Of a stretch of 64,000 nucleotides of DNA, positions 7,722 through 16,328 are shown piece by piece. How positions within the stretch are numbered: position 1 is the first letter of the stretch; every line of letters begins with the position of its first letter. The notes under the pieces are model-generated. The model had not been told where the DNA came from, did not search any database, and saw only the letters and a list, made by a program, of their open reading frames with translations. A program made the position numbers and the translations under genes. This DNA comes from Eikenella longinqua (GTDB lineage Bacteria; Pseudomonadota; Gammaproteobacteria; Burkholderiales; Neisseriaceae). Location: assembly GCF_001648355.1 (NCBI RefSeq), contig NZ_LXSL01000020.1, positions 1 through 64,000 on the forward strand, written 5' to 3'.

Positions 7722-9176
7722 ATGGACTATTTCCCCCTGTTTGCCGATTTGAAAGGCCGCTCCGTGTTGGTGGTGGGTGCGGGCGGCGTGGCGTTGCGCA
7801 AAATCAGCCTGCTGCTCAAATGTGGCGCGGCCATCCGCATTGCGGCGGAGTCGCTGCACCCGCAAATCCAATCGCTGCACGAAGCTGGGCGGGTGGAATG
7901 GGCGGCGCGTGCGTTTTCCCCCGAATTGCTCGACAGCGCCTTCCTCGCCGTGGCCGCCACCAACGATTCCGCCCTCAACGAGCAGGTGTTCCAAGCCGCG
8001 CAGCAGCGCCGCCTGCTGGTGAACACGGTGGACGACCCCGCCCGCTGCAATTTCATCTTCCCCTCCATCATCGACCGCCATCCCATCCAAATCGCCATTT
8101 CCAGCGGCGGCCAAGCGCCGGTGCTGGCGCGGCTGCTGCGCGAAAAGCTGGAAGCCTTGCTGCCGCAGGGCTTGGGCGTGATGGCGGGCATTGCCGGGCA
8201 GTGGCGCGGCCGCGTGAAAGCCAAACTCGGCAGCACGACGCAGCGCCGCCGCTTCTGGGAAAAGCTGTTCACTTCCGCCGCCTTCCAGAGGCTGGCCGAC
8301 AGCCGCCGCAGTCGCGAGGCCGAATGCTTGGTGCGGCGGCAGCTGGCAGGCGATTGGCCGCAAACCGGCGAAGTGGCGCTGGTGGGCGCGGGGCCGGGCG
8401 ATGCCGGGCTGCTCACGCTCAAAGGCTTGCAGCGCATTCAGGAGGCCGATGTAGTGCTATACGACGCGCTGGTGTCGGAACAGGTGCTGGAGCTGGTGCG
8501 GCGCGATGCCGACAAAATCTGCGTGGGCAAACGCGCACGGGGCGGCAGCGTGCCGCAGGAGGAAACCAACCGCCTGCTGGTGCGCTATGCCCTGGCCGGC
8601 AAACGCGTGGTGCGGCTCAAAGGCGGCGACCCGTTTGTGTTCGGGCGCGGCGGCGAGGAATTGGAAGCGCTGCGCGAGGCGGGCATTCCGTTTGAAGTGG
8701 TGCCCGGCATCACCGCCGCGCTGGGCGCCGCCGCCTATGCCGGCATCCCGCTCACCCACCGCGACCATGTGCACAGCGCCATGTTTATCACCGGCCACCG
8801 CAAAATCAACGCCGACGCGCCCGATTGGCAGGCGCTGGCGCAAAGCCGGCAAACGCTGGTGGTGTATATGGGCACGATTAAGGCTGCCGAGCTCTCGCGC
8901 GAACTCATCGCCCACGGCCGCGCCGCCGACACGCCCGCCGCCGTGGTCGGCTGCGGCACGCTGCCCGGGCAGCAGGTGTTTTCAGGTAGCCTCTCCGAGC
9001 TGCCTGAGCTGGCCGCGCAAGCGCCGCAGCCCGCTTTGCTGATCATCGGCGAAACCGCCGCGCTGCACCACCGTTTGGCTTGGTTTGGCGAGCAGCCCGC
9101 CTTGTCGGCCGACCGCAGCGGCTGGTATGTGCTGCCCGATGCCGGAGCAGAACGGCCGGCGGTGCATGCGGCCTGA
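7722..9176 (+). CDS. cysG: siroheme synthase CysG (uroporphyrinogen methyltransferase / precorrin-2 dehydrogenase / ferrochelatase)
   Basis: The 484-residue trifunctional enzyme makes siroheme for sulfite or nitrite reductase. The N-terminal half starts MDYFPLFADLKGR with the NAD-binding VLVVGAGGVALRK (precorrin-2 oxidase and chelatase). The C-terminal half begins at about residue 219 with LVGAGPGDAGLLTLKG and holds the SUMT methyltransferase domain (VVRLKGGDPFVFGRGGEE, VVPGITAALGAAAYAGIPLTHR). I chose the ATG at 7722 because family members start MDYFPLF; an in-frame ATG ten codons upstream lacks support. A DUS is translated inside as FSGSLSEL near 8980. It begins the sulfur cluster and cysH follows after 10 bases. 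Confidence 0.95.
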   Translation: MDYFPLFADLKGRSVLVVGAGGVALRKISLLLKCGAAIRIAAESLHPQIQSLHEAGRVEWAARAFSPELLDSAFLAVAATNDSALNEQVFQAAQQRRLLVNTVDDPARCNFIFPSIIDRHPIQIAISSGGQAPVLARLLREKLEALLPQGLGVMAGIAGQWRGRVKAKLGSTTQRRRFWEKLFTSAAFQRLADSRRSREAECLVRRQLAGDWPQTGEVALVGAGPGDAGLLTLKGLQRIQEADVVLYDALVSEQVLELVRRDADKICVGKRARGGSVPQEETNRLLVRYALAGKRVVRLKGGDPFVFGRGGEELEALREAGIPFEVVPGITAALGAAAYAGIPLTHRDHVHSAMFITGHRKINADAPDWQALAQSRQTLVVYMGTIKAAELSRELIAHGRAADTPAAVVGCGTLPGQQVFSGSLSELPELAAQAPQPALLIIGETAALHHRLAWFGEQPALSADRSGWYVLPDAGAERPAVHAA

Positions 9177-9186
9177 GGAGCGCGTG

Positions 9187-9955
9187 ATGAGCAAAGAAGA
9201 AATCATGGAATGGGTGCCAAGCAGCGTGTTTACCAAACCGAAGCTGTGGCAGATACCGCAGCCCTCTGCCGCCGCCTACCAGAGGCTACCTGAAAAAACC
9301 GCCGCGCTGCGCCGCCGCCTGCAAGACATCTACCAGCGCCACGGCCGGGTGAAACTCGCCAGCAGCCTGGCCGCCGAAGACATGGTGCTCACCGACCTGC
9401 TGGCCGCGCAATCGCTGCGGGTGGAAGTGTTTGTGTTGGAAACCGGCCGCCTCAACCGAGAGACCCTGGCGCTGGCCGACGAAGTGAGCAGCCGCTACCC
9501 CGATTTGAACCTGCGCCTGTATTACCCCGACGCCGAAGCCGTGGCCGCCTATGTAAACGAATTCGGCGCCAACGCGTTTTACGACAGCGTGGCATTGCGC
9601 CGGCAGTGCTGCCATATCCGCAAAGTGGAGCCGCTCAACCGCGCGCTGGCCGACGCCGACGCCTGGATTACCGGCCAGCGGCGCGGCCAATCCAGCACCC
9701 GCAGCCGCCTGCCCCTGGCCGAGCAAGACAGCGCGCGGTATCGCCAAATACAACCCGCTGGCCGACTGGAGCGAGCCAGACGTGTGGGCCTATGTGCTGC
9801 AACACCGCCTGCCCACCAACGCGCTCTACCGCCAAGGCTACCCCAGCATCGGCTGCGAGCCCTGCACCATGCCGGTGAAGGCCGGCGAAGACATCCGTTC
9901 CGGCCGCTGGTGGTGGGAAAACCGCGACAGCAAAGAATGCGGCCTGCACAAATAA
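9187..9955 (+). pseudogene. cysH: phosphoadenylyl-sulfate (or APS) reductase cysH, frameshifted
   Basis: The gene encodes the thioredoxin-dependent reductase that makes sulfite from PAPS or APS. The start ATG at 9187 follows GAGGAG after cysG. The first frame runs through ASSLAAEDMVLTDL (PP-loop region), LRRQCCHIRKVEPL (the CC pair points to an iron-sulfur, APS-type enzyme) and AWITGQRRGQSSTRS. At 9731-9737 the frame breaks within GCGCGC. The other frame continues perfectly from GGT 9737 with GIAKYNPLADWSE, YPSIGCEPCTMPVKAGEDIR, RWWWENRDSKECGLHK and TAA at 9953-9955. Loss of one GC dinucleotide, or gain of one base, explains it. Without the break the protein would be about 256 residues, the usual size. 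It is either a genuine inactivating slip or a sequencing error. A DUS is read as RLPEK near the start. Confidence 0.85.
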
Positions 9956-9964
9956 TCCCGCCGC

Positions 9965-10137
9965 AAAGGCTACCTGAAAGCGTCAGCTTCAACGAAGTTA
10001 AAACGATGTCTTGGCGCAGCCAAGGCGGAGTTTCTGCGAAGCTAAAGCCCACAGCCCGGGCATTCCTGACCGGCAACATATCCACAAAATTTTTCAGGTA
10101 GCCCCAAGCGCCCGCACACAGGCTACCTGAAACCAAA
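9965..10137. repeat. DUS-bounded composite repeat between cysH and cysD
   Basis: A DUS near 9967 is followed by modules TCAGCTTCAACGAAGTTAAAAC, then ACGATGTCTTGGCGCAGCC, AAGGCGGAGTTTCTGCGAAGC, and later an inverted DUS near 10094 and another DUS near 10120. The module order matches other intergenic repeats in the window. No gene was seen. Confidence 0.75.
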
Positions 10138-10175
10138 GGCAACCCAAACAAAAACCCTAAACCCGAAAGCCCGCC

Positions 10176-11096
10176 ATGAGCGCCACCCTGCACAACGACC
10201 ACCTCGACTGGCTTGAAGCTGAATCCGTCTACATCATCCGCGAAGTGCTGGCTGAATGCCGCCGCCCCGCCATCCTGTTTTCCGGCGGCAAAGACTCCGT
10301 CGTCCTGCTCGCCCTTGCCCGCAAAGCCTTCTCCGTGTCCGGGCGCAGCATCCCGCTGCCCTTCCCACTGCTGCACATTGACACCGGCCACAACTATCCC
10401 GAAGTCATCGCCTTCCGCGACGAAACCGCCCGCCGCGCCGGCGCACAGCTCATCGTGGGCAGCGTGGAAGACTCCATCGCCAAAGGCACCGTCGTGCTGC
10501 GCCGCGAAACCGACTCGCGCAACGCCGCCCAAGCCGTCACCCTGCTCGAAGCCATCGAAGAACACGGCTTCGACGCCCTGATGGGCGGCGCCCGCCGCGA
10601 CGAAGAAAAAGCCCGCGCCAAAGAACGCATCTTCTCCTTCCGCGACGAATTCGGCCAATGGAACCCCAAAGACCAACGCCCCGAGCTCTGGTCGCTCTAC
10701 AACGCCCGCCTGCACCACGGCGAAAACCTGCGCGTGTTTCCCATTTCCAACTGGACCGAGCTCGACGTGTGGCAATACATCGAACGCGAAAAACTCGCCC
10801 TGCCGCCAATCTACTACGCCCACCGCCGCCGAGTGGTGCACCGCCAAGGCCTGCTCGTGCCCGTAACCGAGCTCACCCCGCCGCGCGAAGGCGAAGCGAT
10901 AGAAGAGCTTTCCGTGCGCTTCCGCACCGTGGGCGACATCTCCTGCACCTGCCCCGTGGCCAGCAGCGCCGCCACCCCCGCCGACATCATCGCCGAAACC
11001 GCCCTGGCCGACATTTCCGAGCGCAGCGCCACCCGCCTCGACGACCAAGTGAGCGAAGCCGCCATGGAGCAGCGCAAGAAACAAGGCTATTTCTAA
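10176..11096 (+). CDS. cysD: sulfate adenylyltransferase subunit 2 (CysD)
   Basis: The 306-residue ATP-sulfurylase catalytic subunit activates sulfate to APS. The PP-loop motif FSGGKDSVVLLALA is at residues 35-48, followed by LHIDTGHNYPEVI, GGARRDEEKARAKERIFSFRD, and the C-terminal RFRTVGDISCTCPV and QRKKQGYF typical of complete CysD. The partner GTPase CysN, normally encoded directly downstream and needed to drive the reaction, is absent from this window. The gene itself shows no lesion. Confidence 0.95.
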   Translation: MSATLHNDHLDWLEAESVYIIREVLAECRRPAILFSGGKDSVVLLALARKAFSVSGRSIPLPFPLLHIDTGHNYPEVIAFRDETARRAGAQLIVGSVEDSIAKGTVVLRRETDSRNAAQAVTLLEAIEEHGFDALMGGARRDEEKARAKERIFSFRDEFGQWNPKDQRPELWSLYNARLHHGENLRVFPISNWTELDVWQYIEREKLALPPIYYAHRRRVVHRQGLLVPVTELTPPREGEAIEELSVRFRTVGDISCTCPVASSAATPADIIAETALADISERSATRLDDQVSEAAMEQRKKQGYF

Positions 11097-11113
11097 AACC
11101 AAGCGCCCGATTT

Positions 11114-11326
11114 TGGCTTCGCAGCAACTCAGCCTTGCTTCGCAAAACATCGGTCCACTGCGTTGAAGCTTGTGCTTTCAGGTAGCCCCAAGCCCGCCGC
11201 ATCCGCAGGCTACCTGAAAACGATGTCTTGGTTTAACCAAGACTGAGTTTCTGAGAAGCTAAAACAGATTACACCGTTTCAACAGCCGCACACAAAACAC
11301 ACCGCATCAGGCTACCTGAAAACCAA
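11114..11326. repeat. DUS and composite repeat modules in the gap left by cysN
   Basis: Between cysD and the cysJ remnant lie three DUS (about 11179, 11208, 11311) and modules of the intergenic family, including GGCTTCGCAGCAACTCAGCC, CACTGCGTTGAAGCTTGTGC and CTAAAAC. There is no trace of cysN. The position suggests that repeats and DUS have replaced or flank deleted sequence. Confidence 0.7.
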
Positions 11327-11350
11327 CCCACCCCGAGAAAGCCCAGCCAT

Positions 11351-11557
11351 GACCAGCCCCAAGCCGCCGAGCTGTGGCAATGGCTGCAACAGGGCGCCTA
11401 TGTTTACGTGTGCGGCGACGCCTCGCGCATGGCCAAAGACGTGGAACAAGCCCTGCTGGCCGTGATTGCCGAACAAGGCCGCCTCAGCCCCGACGAAGCC
11501 GAAGACTACCTCGACACCCTGCGCCAAGAAGGCCGCTACCGCCGCGACGTGTATTGA
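11351..11557 (+). pseudogene. cysJ: sulfite reductase flavoprotein (cysJ), last 68 codons only
   Basis: The frame from 11351 to TGA 11555-11557 encodes the extreme C-terminus of a CysJ-type FAD/NADP reductase: QAAELWQWLQQGAYVYVCGD, ASRMAKDVEQALLAVIAEQG, then SPDEAEDYLDTLRQEGRYRRDVY. VCGDASRMAKDV is the conserved NADPH-binding tail and RYRRDVY the conserved end. About 530 residues of a normal CysJ (flavodoxin and FAD domains) are missing, so it cannot work. An out-of-frame ATG at 11349 is the only nearby start. It sits directly before cysI, as an intact cysJ would. Confidence 0.88.
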
Positions 11558-11643
11558 AAACAGCGGCTGTTTTTCAGGTAGCCACGGTAGGCAAACAAAA
11601 GGCTACCTGAAAACCCCAAACACCCAAACCCAAAGGAAACGCC

Positions 11644-13419
11644 ATGACCGCCCCCGACCCCCGCGCCAAACTCCCCCAAGCCCCCCTTGCCGACAACGAA
11701 CGCCTCAAAGGCCAAAGCCGCCACCTGCGCGGCACCATCGCCGAAGACCTCGGCGACGGCCTCACCGGCGGCTTCAACGGCGACAACTTCCAACTCATCC
11801 GCTTCCACGGCATGTATGAGCAAGACAACCGCGACATCCGCGCCGAGCGCCACGAACAAAAGCTCGACAACCTCAAAAACGTCATGCTGCGCTGCCGCCT
11901 GCCCGGCGGCGTCATCACCCCGCAGCAATGGATCGGCATCGACCAATTCGCCGGCAGCCACACCCTCTACGGCTCCATCCGCCTCACCAACCGCCAAACC
12001 TTCCAATACCACGGCATCCTCAAGCCCAACATCAAAGCCGTACACCAATGGCTGCACAAACTCGGCCTCGACACCATCGCCACCGCCGGCGACGTAAATC
12101 GCAACGTCTTGTGCACCAGCAACCCCGTGGAAAGCAGCCTGCACCGCGAAGCCTGGGAATGGGCCAAGAAAATCAGCGAACACCTGCTGCCCAAATCCCG
12201 CGCCTACGCCGAAATCTGGCTCGACGGCGAAAAGGTGGAATCCACCGAAACCACCCCCACCGCCCCGCTCGCCGACAGCGTGAAAAGCGGCGACGCCACC
12301 GAGCCCGTGCTCGGCGCCAATTACCTGCCGCGCAAATTCAAAACCACCGTCGTCATCCCCCCGCACAACGACGTAGACCTGCACGCCAACGACTTAAACT
12401 TCGTTGCCATCGGCGAAAACGGCAAGCTCGTCGGCTTCAACGTGCTCGTGGGCGGCGGCCTCTCCATGGAGCACGGCAATACCAAAACCTACCCCAACAC
12501 CGCCCGCGAATTCGGCTTCATCGGGCTCGACAAAGTGCTTGACTGCGCCGCCGCCGTGGTGTCCGTGCAGCGCGACTGGGGCAACCGCAGCGACCGCAAA
12601 GCCGCCAAAACCCGCTACACGCTCGAGCGCGTGGGCACCGAAGTATTCATCGCCGAAGTGGAAAACCGCATGGGCGCCCAATTCCAGCCTTCCCGCCCCT
12701 ACGAATTCACCTCGCGCGGCGACCGCATCGGCTGGGTGCAGGGCGAAGACAAAAAATGGCACCTCACCCTCTTCATCGAAAACGGCCGCATCACCGACGC
12801 CCCCGGCAAAACGCTCAAAACCGGCCTGCGTCAAATCGCCGAAATCCACCAAGGCGACTTCCGCCTCACCGCCAACCAAAACCTCATCGTGGCCGGCGTG
12901 CCCGAAGGCGAAAAAGAGCGCATTGAGCAAATCGCCCGCGCGCACGGCCTCATCAGCGCCGCCGTTACCCGCCAGCGCGAAAACAGCATGGCCTGCGTTG
13001 CCCTGCCCACCTGCCCGCTGGCCATGGCCGAAGCCGAACGCTTCCTGCCCGAATTCCTCGACCGCGTGGACGAAATTATGGCCGAACACGGCTTGGGCGG
13101 CGAACACATCGTGTTGCGCGTAAACGGCTGCCCCAACGGCTGCGGCCGCAGCATGCTCGCCGAAATCGGCCTGGTGGGCAAAGCCCTCGGCCGCTACAAC
13201 CTCTACGCCGGCGGCAACCGCCAAGGCACGCGCATCCCCCGCCTCTATAAAGAAAACATCACCGAGCCCGAAATCCTCGCCATCCTCGCCGACTGGATTG
13301 CCGGCTGGGCGCAACACAGGGAGGCAGGCGAAGGCTTCGGCGACTACGCCGTGCGCAGCGGTATCGTCCGCCCCGTGCTCGATCCCCCGCGCGACTTCTG
13401 GGCCGCCTCCGCCGCCTAA
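11644..13419 (+). CDS. cysI: sulfite reductase [NADPH] hemoprotein beta-component (CysI)
   Basis: The 591-residue enzyme reduces sulfite to sulfide using siroheme coupled to a 4Fe-4S cluster. Cluster cysteines are visible in CVALPTCPLAMAEAER and NGCPNGCGRS. Siroheme and sulfite contacts occur in LRGTIAEDL, YGSIRLTNRQTFQYHG and NVLCTSNP. The gene is full-length with a ribosome binding site AAAGGAAAC before the ATG. Its electron donor CysJ is destroyed just upstream, so unless another reductase serves it the protein would be idle. A strong inverted DUS terminator follows. Confidence 0.96.
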   Translation: MTAPDPRAKLPQAPLADNERLKGQSRHLRGTIAEDLGDGLTGGFNGDNFQLIRFHGMYEQDNRDIRAERHEQKLDNLKNVMLRCRLPGGVITPQQWIGIDQFAGSHTLYGSIRLTNRQTFQYHGILKPNIKAVHQWLHKLGLDTIATAGDVNRNVLCTSNPVESSLHREAWEWAKKISEHLLPKSRAYAEIWLDGEKVESTETTPTAPLADSVKSGDATEPVLGANYLPRKFKTTVVIPPHNDVDLHANDLNFVAIGENGKLVGFNVLVGGGLSMEHGNTKTYPNTAREFGFIGLDKVLDCAAAVVSVQRDWGNRSDRKAAKTRYTLERVGTEVFIAEVENRMGAQFQPSRPYEFTSRGDRIGWVQGEDKKWHLTLFIENGRITDAPGKTLKTGLRQIAEIHQGDFRLTANQNLIVAGVPEGEKERIEQIARAHGLISAAVTRQRENSMACVALPTCPLAMAEAERFLPEFLDRVDEIMAEHGLGGEHIVLRVNGCPNGCGRSMLAEIGLVGKALGRYNLYAGGNRQGTRIPRLYKENITEPEILAILADWIAGWAQHREAGEGFGDYAVRSGIVRPVLDPPRDFWAASAA

Positions 13420-13448
13420 ATCGACATCCGGCGAAACGGCACGGCAAG

Positions 13449-13495
13449 AAAAAGGCTACCTGAAAACCATTTTTCGGTTTTCAGGTAGCCTTTTT
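13449..13495. terminator. bidirectional terminator built from two DUS
   Basis: A perfect 20-bp stem (13449-13468 with 13476-13495) formed by AAAAAGGCTACCTGAAAACC and its complement has a 7-base loop. It has A and T runs at both ends and separates the convergent cysI and dinG-like genes. Confidence 0.88.
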
Positions 13496-13507
13496 GCCGC
13501 GCGCCAG

Positions 13508-15643
13508 TCAGCCGATGCGTTTGAACGGGGGCAGGCAGGCGAGGAGTTGTTTGCCGTAGCGGGCGGTGAGGATGCGGTTGTCGAGGATGGTGATGCGGCC
13601 GTAGTCGTGCTCGGTGCGGATGAGGCGGCCCACGGCCTGGGTGAGCTTGATGCCGGCTTCGGGCACGGTGATTTCCATGAAGGGGTTGCCGCCGCGCTGC
13701 TCGATCCAGCGGCTGCGGGTTTTTTCGATGGGGTGGTCGGGCATGGTGAAGGGCAGCTTGGCGATGATGACGTGGGCACAGTCGCTGCCGGGCAGGTCGA
13801 GCCCTTCGGCGAAGCTGTCGAGGCCGAAGAGGATGCTGGCGCGCCCGCCGGCCACGGCTTGGCGGTGGCGTTCGAGCAGGATGGCTTTGGGCTGGTCGCC
13901 TTGGATGAGTAGGAGCGGCAGGTGGCTTTCAGGTAGCCTCAGGGCCACGTCTTGCATTTGTTTGCGCGAGGAGAACAATACGAGGGTGCCCACGGCTTCT
14001 TCGGGGCTGATGAGCTTGGGCAGCCATTCGGCGATTTCGGCGGTGTGGGCTTCGGCCTGCTTGGGGCTGGCGGCCACGGGCGGGAGGTAGAGCTCGCCTT
14101 GGGCGGGGAAGTTGAAGGGGCTTTCCAGCGCGAGGGTGGTGGTTTCGGGCAGCCAGTGCAGGCCGGTTTGCTTTAATAAATGGTCGAAGCTGTCGAGCGA
14201 TTGCAGGGTGGCGGAGGTGAGGACGGCGCCGGCGGCGCGGCGCCACAGGCCGGCGGCGAGCATGGCGGCGGCGCTCACGGGGGAGGCGTGGAAGGAGTAA
14301 TCGGTTTTGTCGCTGCCGTGGCTGCATTCTATCCATTTGGCCAGGGGCGGGGCGTCGCCGGCGGGCTCGGTGGCGAGCAGGTCCCACACGGCGCTGATTT
14401 GCTCGATGCGGGCGCGGAAGATGCCGAATTCGCTGCTGAGGCGGTCGATTTGGGCGCTGTCGCTGTCTTTTTCGCGGCGGGCGGCGGAGAGGGCGTCGTT
14501 GAGGCCGTTGGCGTGCTTGTAGAGGCTTTGCGCGGCGGCGGCGGTGTTGGACACGAGCAGGGCGAGCGCTTCGGGGATTTGGCCGTCTTGCCACAGCCAT
14601 TGCGGGTTGCGGCCGCTGTCGTTGTAGGCGAGCTCGGGGGTGTCGCCGAGGTGGAACTGCCATTCGTAGAGGCTGTCGAGCAGGCTGGCGGCGGCTTCGT
14701 CGGCCAGGTTGGCGAGTTCGGCTTTGTCGGCGAGGGAGGCGATTTTGTCGGTGATTTGCGGCAGTTTTTCCAGCGCCCACACGGCTTGGTTGAGCGAATG
14801 TTCGGCGGCAAACTGGTTGAGCGCTTTTTTGGGCAGGTGGTGGGCTTCGTCGATGCAGTAGAAGCTGTGTTCGGGCGCGGGCAGGATCACGCCGCCGCCC
14901 ATGCCGATGTCTACCATGAGCAAATCGTGGTTGCTCACCACCACATCCACTGTTTCGAGCGTGTCGCGGGCAAGGTAGAAGGGGCACTCGAGGCGGTTGG
15001 GGCAGGCGGCTTTGAGGCAGCCGTAGTTGTCGTTGTTTACTTTGAGCCAGAGGGCGTCGTCGATTTTTTCCGGCCAGGTGTCGCGGTCGCCGTTGAAGCG
15101 GCGTTCGGCGAAGGCGTCGGCCAGTTCGCGCAGGGTTTGGATTTCTTCGGGCTTGGGCTTGCTGTCCCACAGGATTTGCGGGGTGTCGAAGCCGGCGAGG
15201 GTTTGCTGCGCCTGGCTTTGGGTGAGCTGGTAGAGCTTGTAGGGGCAGAGGTAGCGGCCGCGGCCTTTGGCCAGGGCGAAGGTGAGCTCGAGCCCGCTTT
15301 TTTCCACTAAAAACGGCAAATCGCGCCCCACGAGCTGCTCTTGCAGCGCCACGGTGGCGCTGGACACCACCAGCCGTTTGCCGCGCGTTTGCGCCATGAT
15401 GCCGCCGGCTAAGAGATAGGCCAGGCTTTTGCCCACGCCGGTGGGCCCTTCGATTACGGCGATGCTCTCGCCCTCGCGTTTGGGCGGCTCGGCACCTTCG
15501 GCCTGCTCCTGGCTGCGCGAGAAGGTGTTGGCCACGGCGGCGAGCATTTCGCGCTGCGCTTTGCGCGGGCGGAAATGGGGCAGGTTTTCGCTGATGGCCT
15601 GGTAGTGGCGGCGGATGGCGTCTTTTTCTAAATCGGTGAGCAT
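13508..15643 (-). CDS. dinG: DinG-like ATP-dependent DNA helicase (XPD family)
   Basis: The 711-residue superfamily 2 helicase resembles DinG, which unwinds 5'-tailed, D-loop and R-loop substrates. The order of motifs is: Walker A EGPTGVGKSLAYLL (about 65-78), motif Ia VVSSATVALQEQL, iron-sulfur region with Cys residues in RGRYLCPYKL and GCLKAACPNRLECPF, DEAH box CIDEAHHLPKKA, motif III VLTSATL, motif V LFGLDSFAEGLDLPG and motif VI AVGRLIRTEHDYG. Four cysteines suggest an intact 4Fe-4S cluster. It is single and convergent with cysI. DUS near 13,927 is translated within the helicase domain. Confidence 0.9.
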   Translation of the reverse strand: MLTDLEKDAIRRHYQAISENLPHFRPRKAQREMLAAVANTFSRSQEQAEGAEPPKREGESIAVIEGPTGVGKSLAYLLAGGIMAQTRGKRLVVSSATVALQEQLVGRDLPFLVEKSGLELTFALAKGRGRYLCPYKLYQLTQSQAQQTLAGFDTPQILWDSKPKPEEIQTLRELADAFAERRFNGDRDTWPEKIDDALWLKVNNDNYGCLKAACPNRLECPFYLARDTLETVDVVVSNHDLLMVDIGMGGGVILPAPEHSFYCIDEAHHLPKKALNQFAAEHSLNQAVWALEKLPQITDKIASLADKAELANLADEAAASLLDSLYEWQFHLGDTPELAYNDSGRNPQWLWQDGQIPEALALLVSNTAAAAQSLYKHANGLNDALSAARREKDSDSAQIDRLSSEFGIFRARIEQISAVWDLLATEPAGDAPPLAKWIECSHGSDKTDYSFHASPVSAAAMLAAGLWRRAAGAVLTSATLQSLDSFDHLLKQTGLHWLPETTTLALESPFNFPAQGELYLPPVAASPKQAEAHTAEIAEWLPKLISPEEAVGTLVLFSSRKQMQDVALRLPESHLPLLLIQGDQPKAILLERHRQAVAGGRASILFGLDSFAEGLDLPGSDCAHVIIAKLPFTMPDHPIEKTRSRWIEQRGGNPFMEITVPEAGIKLTQAVGRLIRTEHDYGRITILDNRILTARYGKQLLACLPPFKRIG

Positions 15644-15734
15644 GGCGGCAAGGGCGGGAAAGAGGCGGGTATTATAAGAGATTATGGGTGGGCGGGCGGA
15701 GAGGCTACCTGAAAAATATGGCTTGAGGCTGGCG

Positions 15735-15824
15735 CTGGTTTTAGCTTCGCAGGAACTTAGTGTATTCGTTTTAACTGCGTTGAAGCTTACGCTTTAGCTT
15801 CGCAGAAACTCAGCCTTGGCTATA
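15735..15824. repeat. composite repeat modules interrupted by the prophage end
   Basis: The gap between dinG and the prophage has a DUS near 15703, then GGTTTTAGCTTCGCAGGAAC, TTTTAACTGCGTTGAAGC and TTTAGCTTCGCAGAAACTC modules ending CAGCCTTGGCTATA. In other copies the last module continues GCCAAGACATCG. That missing half reappears on the far side of the prophage at about 20,475, showing that the prophage split this repeat. Confidence 0.75.
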
Positions 15825-15869
15825 TGAAGCCGCGCGCGATAAATATCCCCACTTCGGCGCGATAAATAA
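15825..15869. other. Mu-like right terminus (attR-type end)
   Basis: The sequence begins TGAAGCCGCGCGCGATAAAT and repeats GCGCGATAAATA 24 bases later. The Mu right end begins TGAAGCGGCGCACGAAAAAC and is followed by further CGATAAA-type transposase sites (from memory). The leading TG and the spacing support a transposase-bound end. It adjoins the tail-fibre end of the module, as in Mu. Confidence 0.65.
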
Positions 15870-15905
15870 ATCCTGATATTATTGCACCCTATGCAACAAC
15901 GTTAC

Positions 15906-15934
15906 AAATCCCACCTTGCTTGGTGGGATTTTTC
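15906..15934. terminator. rho-independent terminator at prophage tail end
   Basis: A perfect 10-bp stem AAATCCCACC with its complement around TTGCTT is followed by TTTTT on the plus strand. It overlaps the last bases of the minus-strand papain-like phage gene. Confidence 0.75.
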
Positions 15935-16328
15935 ACGTCAAGCCGGCTCTGCCTGCTCCATGTTGATGGGGTAGCCCGAAAGCGATACCAAATATGCCCA
16001 TTAGGTCGTAGCCCTGCCCCTCGGTGGCCGTCCATACCCGCTGCAGCTGCTCGTGTGCCTCCGGGGGGGAGGGCAATGGAATCAAATCCCATTTAGCCGC
16101 CGGCAGCGGCATCACTTTGCAGCGCACGCCTTTATCGCGGATGGAAGCGGAGTAGCAGGTATAAACCGATGCCTGCGGATGCTCGCGCACCACAATCTCG
16201 GCATGGCTGTACTGGCCGCGGGTCAGTTTGCGCGTGAACCAGTCGGTAAACCGCGCCGGCCACACGCGCCAGCCGGAACTGTCCCGACGACCTTTGTATA
16301 GAGCGAGATAGATTTGTTGCCGGTTCAT
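15933..16328 (-). CDS. phage-associated papain-like fold protein, C-terminally truncated
   Basis: A 131-residue protein with YSHAEIVV near residue 40 and GYDLMGIFGIAFGL near the end. The SHAEI histidine followed by GYDxxGIFG is typical of the small permuted papain-like proteins found beside tail-fibre genes in Mu-like phages. In the family a catalytic cysteine (CSE-type) normally follows shortly after the GIFG block. Here the protein stops about ten residues later (HQHGAGRAGLT), so the cysteine is missing and the gene is probably broken. It overlaps the upstream fibre assembly gene by 4 bases (ATGA). Confidence 0.6.
   Translation of the reverse strand: MNRQQIYLALYKGRRDSSGWRVWPARFTDWFTRKLTRGQYSHAEIVVREHPQASVYTCYSASIRDKGVRCKVMPLPAAKWDLIPLPSPPEAHEQLQRVWTATEGQGYDLMGIFGIAFGLPHQHGAGRAGLT

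Noticed and set aside
9579..11150. Minus-strand frame covering cysH and cysD
   Set aside because: Gly/Phe/Val-rich antisense product; cysH and cysD motifs are on the plus strand.
11349..11610. Alternative protein from the ATG at 11349
   Set aside because: This frame gives an Arg/Pro-rich product; the overlapping frame matches the CysJ C-terminus exactly.
14180..15310. Long plus-strand frame opposite dinG
   Set aside because: Gly/Val/Glu-rich antisense shadow of the helicase gene in GC-rich DNA; the minus strand has all helicase motifs.
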